From Arthrobacter pigmenti (GTDB lineage: Bacteria > Actinomycetota > Actinomycetes > Actinomycetales > Micrococcaceae), in the NCBI RefSeq assembly GCF_011927905.1, contig NZ_JAATJL010000001.1, positions 3,534,001 to 3,598,000 on the forward strand: a stretch of DNA of 64,000 nucleotides. The letters are read 5' to 3'. Shown in pieces: positions 60,451 to 64,000 of the stretch. Under the pieces are notes generated by a model. That model did no database searches. It had not been told where the DNA came from and saw only the letters and a list, made by a program, of their open reading frames with translations. Made by a program: the position numbers and the translations under genes. Numbering within the stretch: the stretch's first letter is position 1; the number at the start of each line of letters is the position of its first letter.

Positions 60451-61698
60451 TTATTCCTGGCCGAACAGACTGCTGAAGTCCGCAGCCATCTGTTCCGTGA
60501 CGCCGGCAGGATCGCTCTGGCCGGTAATCAGCGCATCGGTAGTGGTGACCATGGTGTCCCACATGCCGTTGGGCAGGTACACGCGGTCGAAGTAGGGCAC
60601 GAGCGGGTATTCGCCGCCGTCGACGTAGGTCTCGAAGCTGGTCTGGAGAGCGCCGAGATCGGACTCGGCATTGGTGAGGCCGGGAGTTGCAGAGAATGCA
60701 GTAGCGAGCTTGGAGAGGTTCTCCGGCTCCGCAAGGAACTCGAGGTACTTCAGTGCGGCCTCTTTCTGGTCCGAGTCCTTGGCCACTCCGTAGGCGTTGC
60801 GCTCGCCGCCAATGAGGTAGGGACCTTCATCGTTGAGCGAGGGTACGGGGATGAAGCCGAGCTGCGCGTCCGGGTTGTAGGCCAACGCGTTCTTCACCAA
60901 CGAGTTGGAGGTGAAGGCAAACGCTGCCTTGTCCTCCGCGAACGCCCGCGCCATATCGTCGCCCGTAGCGGAAACGTAGTCAGGGTTGTAGTACCCCTTC
61001 TCACGCCATTCGTCGATGGGCTGCATTGCGTTGGAGTAGCTCTCGGCGACGAACTCGCCTGCTTCCATCTGCGCAAGCTCTTCTTCGTTGAAGGCACCCG
61101 GCGCGATCCAGTCGGCGACGTTGCCGGAGTATTCGTCCTTGCCGCCTACGGAGATCGGCGTGGCTCCGCTGTCCAGCACCTTCTGGGCGGCCTCGTCAAA
61201 AGCCTCCCAGGTGGTGATGTCCTCAGGCGCGACGCCGGCAGCCCCGAGAACGGTGGCGTTGTAGATGATGCCCGCAATGTCGGTGTCGACGGGGAGAGCG
61301 AAGAACTCGCCGTCGTCGGTCTTCATCGCAGCTTCAAGGGAGGGGTTGAAGTATTCAGCCCATGGCTGCCCACCGAGGGGCTCGAGGAACTCGCTGTAGC
61401 GGTCCCGGGACCAGCCGTGGGTCCAGAAGATGTCGGGAACGTCGCCGCTGGCCAGACGAACCTTAATGTCCTTTTCGAACTCACCAGTGGTCGGACGGAG
61501 GTCGATGTCGATATCGGGGTTTGCGTCCTCAAACTCACCCGTGAGCTCCTCAAGGACTGGCCGCTGGCTGGCATCAACCGCGAGGCCGGTCTGGAACTCG
61601 ATCGCTTCAGAAGAGGAATCTCCTGAACCCCCACCGCACGCGGAAACGGTAAGGGCGAAGACTGCAGCGGAGCCAATAAGAGCTATGCGTGACTTCAT
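60451..61698 (-). CDS. Carbohydrate ABC transporter substrate-binding lipoprotein
   Basis: Extracellular solute-binding protein family 1 (415 aa) with signal and lipobox VSACGGG, then the mature domain (LEELTGEFEDANPDIDIDL..., DIFWTHGW, ALPVDTDIAGIIYN). Sugar unknown. ATG 61698 has AAGGA eight bases upstream. Divergent from the Gfo/Idh/MocA gene with LacI-type palindromes between them. The ATPase is missing from the operon and is likely a shared MsiK-type protein encoded elsewhere. Confidence 0.94.
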   Translation of the reverse strand: MKSRIALIGSAAVFALTVSACGGGSGDSSSEAIEFQTGLAVDASQRPVLEELTGEFEDANPDIDIDLRPTTGEFEKDIKVRLASGDVPDIFWTHGWSRDRYSEFLEPLGGQPWAEYFNPSLEAAMKTDDGEFFALPVDTDIAGIIYNATVLGAAGVAPEDITTWEAFDEAAQKVLDSGATPISVGGKDEYSGNVADWIAPGAFNEEELAQMEAGEFVAESYSNAMQPIDEWREKGYYNPDYVSATGDDMARAFAEDKAAFAFTSNSLVKNALAYNPDAQLGFIPVPSLNDEGPYLIGGERNAYGVAKDSDQKEAALKYLEFLAEPENLSKLATAFSATPGLTNAESDLGALQTSFETYVDGGEYPLVPYFDRVYLPNGMWDTMVTTTDALITGQSDPAGVTEQMAADFSSLFGQE

Positions 61699-61821
61699 TG
61701 TCTGATCCTTCACTTTGGTTGGATGGGTACTGGCCAGCCTGAGAGGCGGCGGATGGTGCGGACGTAACTCAACCGCAGAGCTTTCCAAGTTTGTGACTCA
61801 GCTAACACAGTGCTAGTGAAT

Positions 61822-61833
61822 CTACACGTGTAG
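61822..61833. promoter_or_regulatory. LacI-type operator, site 1
   Basis: CTACACGTGTAG is a perfect 12-bp palindrome with central CG, as in many LacI/GalR operators, in the intergenic region between the ABC operon and the dehydrogenase gene. Confidence 0.65.
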
Positions 61834-61874
61834 CTACCGAGACACAAGGGTTTACAAAGAGATTGCCAAAAGTG

Positions 61875-61890
61875 TTGACTCGTGTAGATA
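61875..61890. promoter_or_regulatory. LacI-type operator, site 2, overlapping a -35 box
   Basis: TTGACTCGTGTAGATA shares the half-site CGTGTAGAT-like right arm with site 1 (in reverse orientation ATCTACACG) and has the same central CG; TTGACT can serve as -35 for the dehydrogenase gene, so occupancy would block it. Confidence 0.5.
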
Positions 61891-61972
61891 GGAGTGGAAA
61901 ACTCGTTTGCAGGCCCCGGCCAAAACCCTCATCTGCCACCGGCAACACGGCCGGACAATTCGAAAGGCAACC

Positions 61973-63208
61973 ATGCCCATCTCAATCGGGATCATTGGCG
62001 CAGGCCAGTTCGCAGGCCAGTTCGCCAAGCTCTTCAAGCTTCACCCAGGAGTATCCCGCGTCCATGTGACCGATGTCCTCGCGGAGCGCGCGGAGAAGCT
62101 GAACGAGCGCCTTCAGCTTGACGGTGTATTCGACAACTTCGATGACGTGCTGGCTTCCGACGTCGACGCCGTCGCCATTTTCACCCAGCGCTGGACTCAC
62201 GGCCCCCTGGTGGAAGCCGCTTTGCGCGCCGGAAAACATGTCTACTCGGCGGTTCCCATGGCGATCAGCCAGGAAGAGATCAGCCGGATCATCGAGGCGG
62301 TCCGGGAAACCGGTCTCACCTACATGATGGGGGAGACGAGCTACTACAACCCGGCCACCGTCTATGCCCGCAACCAGTTCGCAGAAGGCAAGTTTGGTCG
62401 GGTGTTCTATTCGGAGGGCGACTACGTCCATGACATGGACCTCGGCTTCTACAAGGCGTACCAGTACTCGGGCGGCGCTGAGTGGAAGAAGACCGCAAGC
62501 TACCCACCCATGCTTTATCCGACGCACTCCATCGGGGGTGTCCTCGGCGCGGTTCCCACCCACGCAGTGAGCGTGAGCTGCCTCGGAGTGAAGGACGACC
62601 GCGGCGACGGTGTCTTCGACAAGTCGGTCAGCATGTTCGAGAACGATTTCTCGAACGCGTCAGCGCTCTTTGAGCTTGCCGACGGCGGGACCATGCGCGT
62701 CAATGAGATGCGCCGGGTTGGTTACCCGAGCCACATCCGCGAATCACGCTTCCGCTTCTTCGGTACCGAAGGAAGCTTCGAGCAACTTGCCAAGGTCGCG
62801 GTTTGGCAGGACAAGACGGGGGTCGAGGACGTTTCGGACCTCGTTGAATCCCGTCCCACCATGGCCGAGGATGACCCCGCACTGGCCAACGTTGCACCTG
62901 AACTGCGTGATGCCTTCATGTCGGGTCTTGCGAAGGTGCACGACGCCGGCCGCCTCCCCGAGGAATTCCGCGGAGTTCCCAACGGACACGAGGGCAGCCA
63001 CCACTTCCTCGTGGACGATTTCGTCACCGCGACCAACAACGGCACCCTGCCTACCGTGAACGCCTGGGTTGCCGCCCGCTACACGCTCCCGGGCATCATC
63101 GCCCACCAGTCTGCGCTGCAGGGCGGCGTTCGCCTGGACATCCCGGACTTCGGTGACGCTCCGTCACAGCCTTTGGATAGGGTAGAGCCAGCATACGCAG
63201 GCAGTTGA
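61973..63208 (+). CDS. Gfo/Idh/MocA family oxidoreductase
   Basis: NAD(P)-dependent sugar or inositol-type dehydrogenase (411 aa). N-terminal Rossmann motif GIIGAGQFAGQF (residues 6-17), AGKHVYSAVPMAIS (the EKP-type Lys segment replaced by SAVP), and C-terminal GFO/IDH/MocA domain with YPTHSIGGVLG, where the His is the usual active-site residue. GAAAGG precedes ATG 61973. Eleven bases later the LacI gene begins on the same strand. Confidence 0.9.
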   Translation: MPISIGIIGAGQFAGQFAKLFKLHPGVSRVHVTDVLAERAEKLNERLQLDGVFDNFDDVLASDVDAVAIFTQRWTHGPLVEAALRAGKHVYSAVPMAISQEEISRIIEAVRETGLTYMMGETSYYNPATVYARNQFAEGKFGRVFYSEGDYVHDMDLGFYKAYQYSGGAEWKKTASYPPMLYPTHSIGGVLGAVPTHAVSVSCLGVKDDRGDGVFDKSVSMFENDFSNASALFELADGGTMRVNEMRRVGYPSHIRESRFRFFGTEGSFEQLAKVAVWQDKTGVEDVSDLVESRPTMAEDDPALANVAPELRDAFMSGLAKVHDAGRLPEEFRGVPNGHEGSHHFLVDDFVTATNNGTLPTVNAWVAARYTLPGIIAHQSALQGGVRLDIPDFGDAPSQPLDRVEPAYAGS

Positions 63209-63218
63209 CAGGAAGATC

Positions 63219-64000
63219 ATGACGGAACTGGCGCCCGCACCAACAGCAAATTCGCGGGTAACAAGGCAGGATGTTGCGCGCTACGCGGGCGTCAGTTCGG
63301 CTGTCGTGAGCTACGTTGTCAACGGCGGACCAAAGCGGGTGGCTCCGGCCACTGCCGCGAAAGTCATCGACGCAATCGAGGTTCTGGGGTACCGGCCCAA
63401 TGCGGCGGCCCGTGCGCTCAAACTCGGTTCTGCGGAGATGCTGGGGCTTGTGATCCCCAGCAATACAAACACTTTCTACGCGGACATGGCCCGTGCGGTC
63501 GAGGAGGCCGCCGCGGACCAGGGATTTGCGTTGCTGACGTCGAATTCCTCCGCCGGGACGGGAGCGGAATCACGCTCGCTTCGGAACTTCCGTGCCAGGC
63601 AGGTTGACGGCGTGCTTCTGGCGACGGGCTCGGCACAGCCCGACCTGAGCCAGCTCAAGGGCAGCAACATCCCGGTGGTCCTACTGGATGCCTTCACGCC
63701 CTGGCCGGACGTCACGACAATCGGTGTCGACTTCCAGACGGGGGCAGCAAGGGGTGTTCGGCACCTGATCGGCCACGGTCACACCGACATTGGGCTGGTC
63801 ATCGGTTATCTCGCAGGCGCAATTCCCGACAAGCGTGAGCTGGGCTGGCTGGATGCGCTCACGGAAGCGGGTCTGTCCGAGGGCCCTATCGTCCGGACAA
63901 CCTTCGACCGTGAAGGTGGTTACAGCGCCGGGCGCCGGATGTTCGAAGGAAAGCGGCGGCCGACCGCCGCCTTTGTCAGTTCGGACATGCAGGCGGTCGG
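63219..64000 (+). CDS. LacI family transcriptional regulator (3' partial)
   Basis: Repressor of the LacI/GalR family; 260 codons are present and the frame is still open at the window end. N-terminal helix-turn-helix TRQDVARYAGVSSAVVSYVVNGG (core DVARYAGVSSAVVS at about 18-31) and hinge helix YRPNAAARALK, then the sugar-binding domain (LGLVIPSNTNTFYADMARAVEEAA). ATG 63219 has GGAAG five bases upstream. Probable regulator of the divergent ABC operon and the dehydrogenase through the CG-centred palindromes upstream. Confidence 0.93.
   Translation, partial: MTELAPAPTANSRVTRQDVARYAGVSSAVVSYVVNGGPKRVAPATAAKVIDAIEVLGYRPNAAARALKLGSAEMLGLVIPSNTNTFYADMARAVEEAAADQGFALLTSNSSAGTGAESRSLRNFRARQVDGVLLATGSAQPDLSQLKGSNIPVVLLDAFTPWPDVTTIGVDFQTGAARGVRHLIGHGHTDIGLVIGYLAGAIPDKRELGWLDALTEAGLSEGPIVRTTFDREGGYSAGRRMFEGKRRPTAAFVSSDMQAV

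Noticed and set aside
1-64000. CRISPR arrays, insertion sequences, prophage genes
   Set aside because: No regularly spaced repeats, transposase, integrase or phage structural genes were seen on either strand.

Overview
The window is a 64 kb chromosomal stretch from a GC-rich actinobacterium. Overall gene content and protein styles (DUF2630, DUF4383, LysG/LysE, Ku/LigD of the POL-PE-LIG type, OhrR, GntP, many short overlapping operons) point to an Arthrobacter-like member of the Micrococcaceae; that assignment is inference from family resemblance, since no rRNA or other marker lies in the window. I see no insertion sequence, integrase, phage module or CRISPR array. About 75 protein genes, one tRNA (Val, CAC) and a series of strong hairpins and palindromic operators are supported.

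Layout. 0-6.6 kb: CPBP protease (cut by the edge), DUF4262 protein, enoyl-CoA hydratase, lipoproteins, a half-length solute-binding lipoprotein coupled to a CDF cation transporter, Dps, an SRPBCC protein and an orphan PstS. 6.7-11.9 kb: methyltransferase, a 5'-truncated aminoglycoside adenylyltransferase remnant, GNAT, lipoproteins and a DAO-Rieske fusion flavoenzyme. 11.9-22.6 kb: a carbohydrate-acid catabolic locus (SDR, GntP permease, HIBADH-type dehydrogenase; split transketolase; FCD-GntR regulator; cysteine hydrolase). Its two operons are tied together by a nearly identical 20-bp palindrome in front of each, but are separated by about 4 kb of unrelated, visibly less GC-rich genes. 22.6-28.1 kb: SDR, DUF4383, tRNA-Val, DUF2630, flavodoxin-like reductase, FNT channel and a secreted repeat protein. 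28.1-35.4 kb: Ku and LigD (non-homologous end joining) with an Old Yellow Enzyme and two tandem trypsin-like proteases between them, and two long inverted repeats. 35.4-38.4 kb: phosphoketolase translationally coupled to a cyclodeaminase-like protein. 39.5-41.1 kb: flotillin. 41.3-45 kb: EtfB-EtfA followed by a membrane cytochrome b with a long disordered N-terminus carrying three copies of an RRGLPR-x-GG-x-WP motif. 45-47.2 kb: RelE-type toxin and antitoxin overlapping the 3' end of lysG, with lysE divergent. 47.2-57.8 kb: RelA/SpoT-domain protein, hydrolases, PfkB-PEBP-zinc ribbon-HAD-GDPD run, an OhrR-type regulator with a small partner gene, methyltransferase, flavin disulfide reductase, phosphotransferase and racemase. 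58.5-64 kb: a sugar ABC transporter (binding protein plus two permeases, no ATPase) divergent from a Gfo/Idh/MocA dehydrogenase and a LacI regulator cut by the window end.

Most notable: (i) the etfB-etfA-cytochrome b operon, a candidate membrane electron route for ETF; (ii) the shared-operator GntR regulon with a split transketolase; (iii) OhrR co-expressed from a leaderless promoter with an unrecognised 72-aa protein and no ohr gene; (iv) at least nine genes whose start codon lies 6-7 bases after a TANNNT box with no Shine-Dalgarno, i.e. probable leaderless mRNAs.
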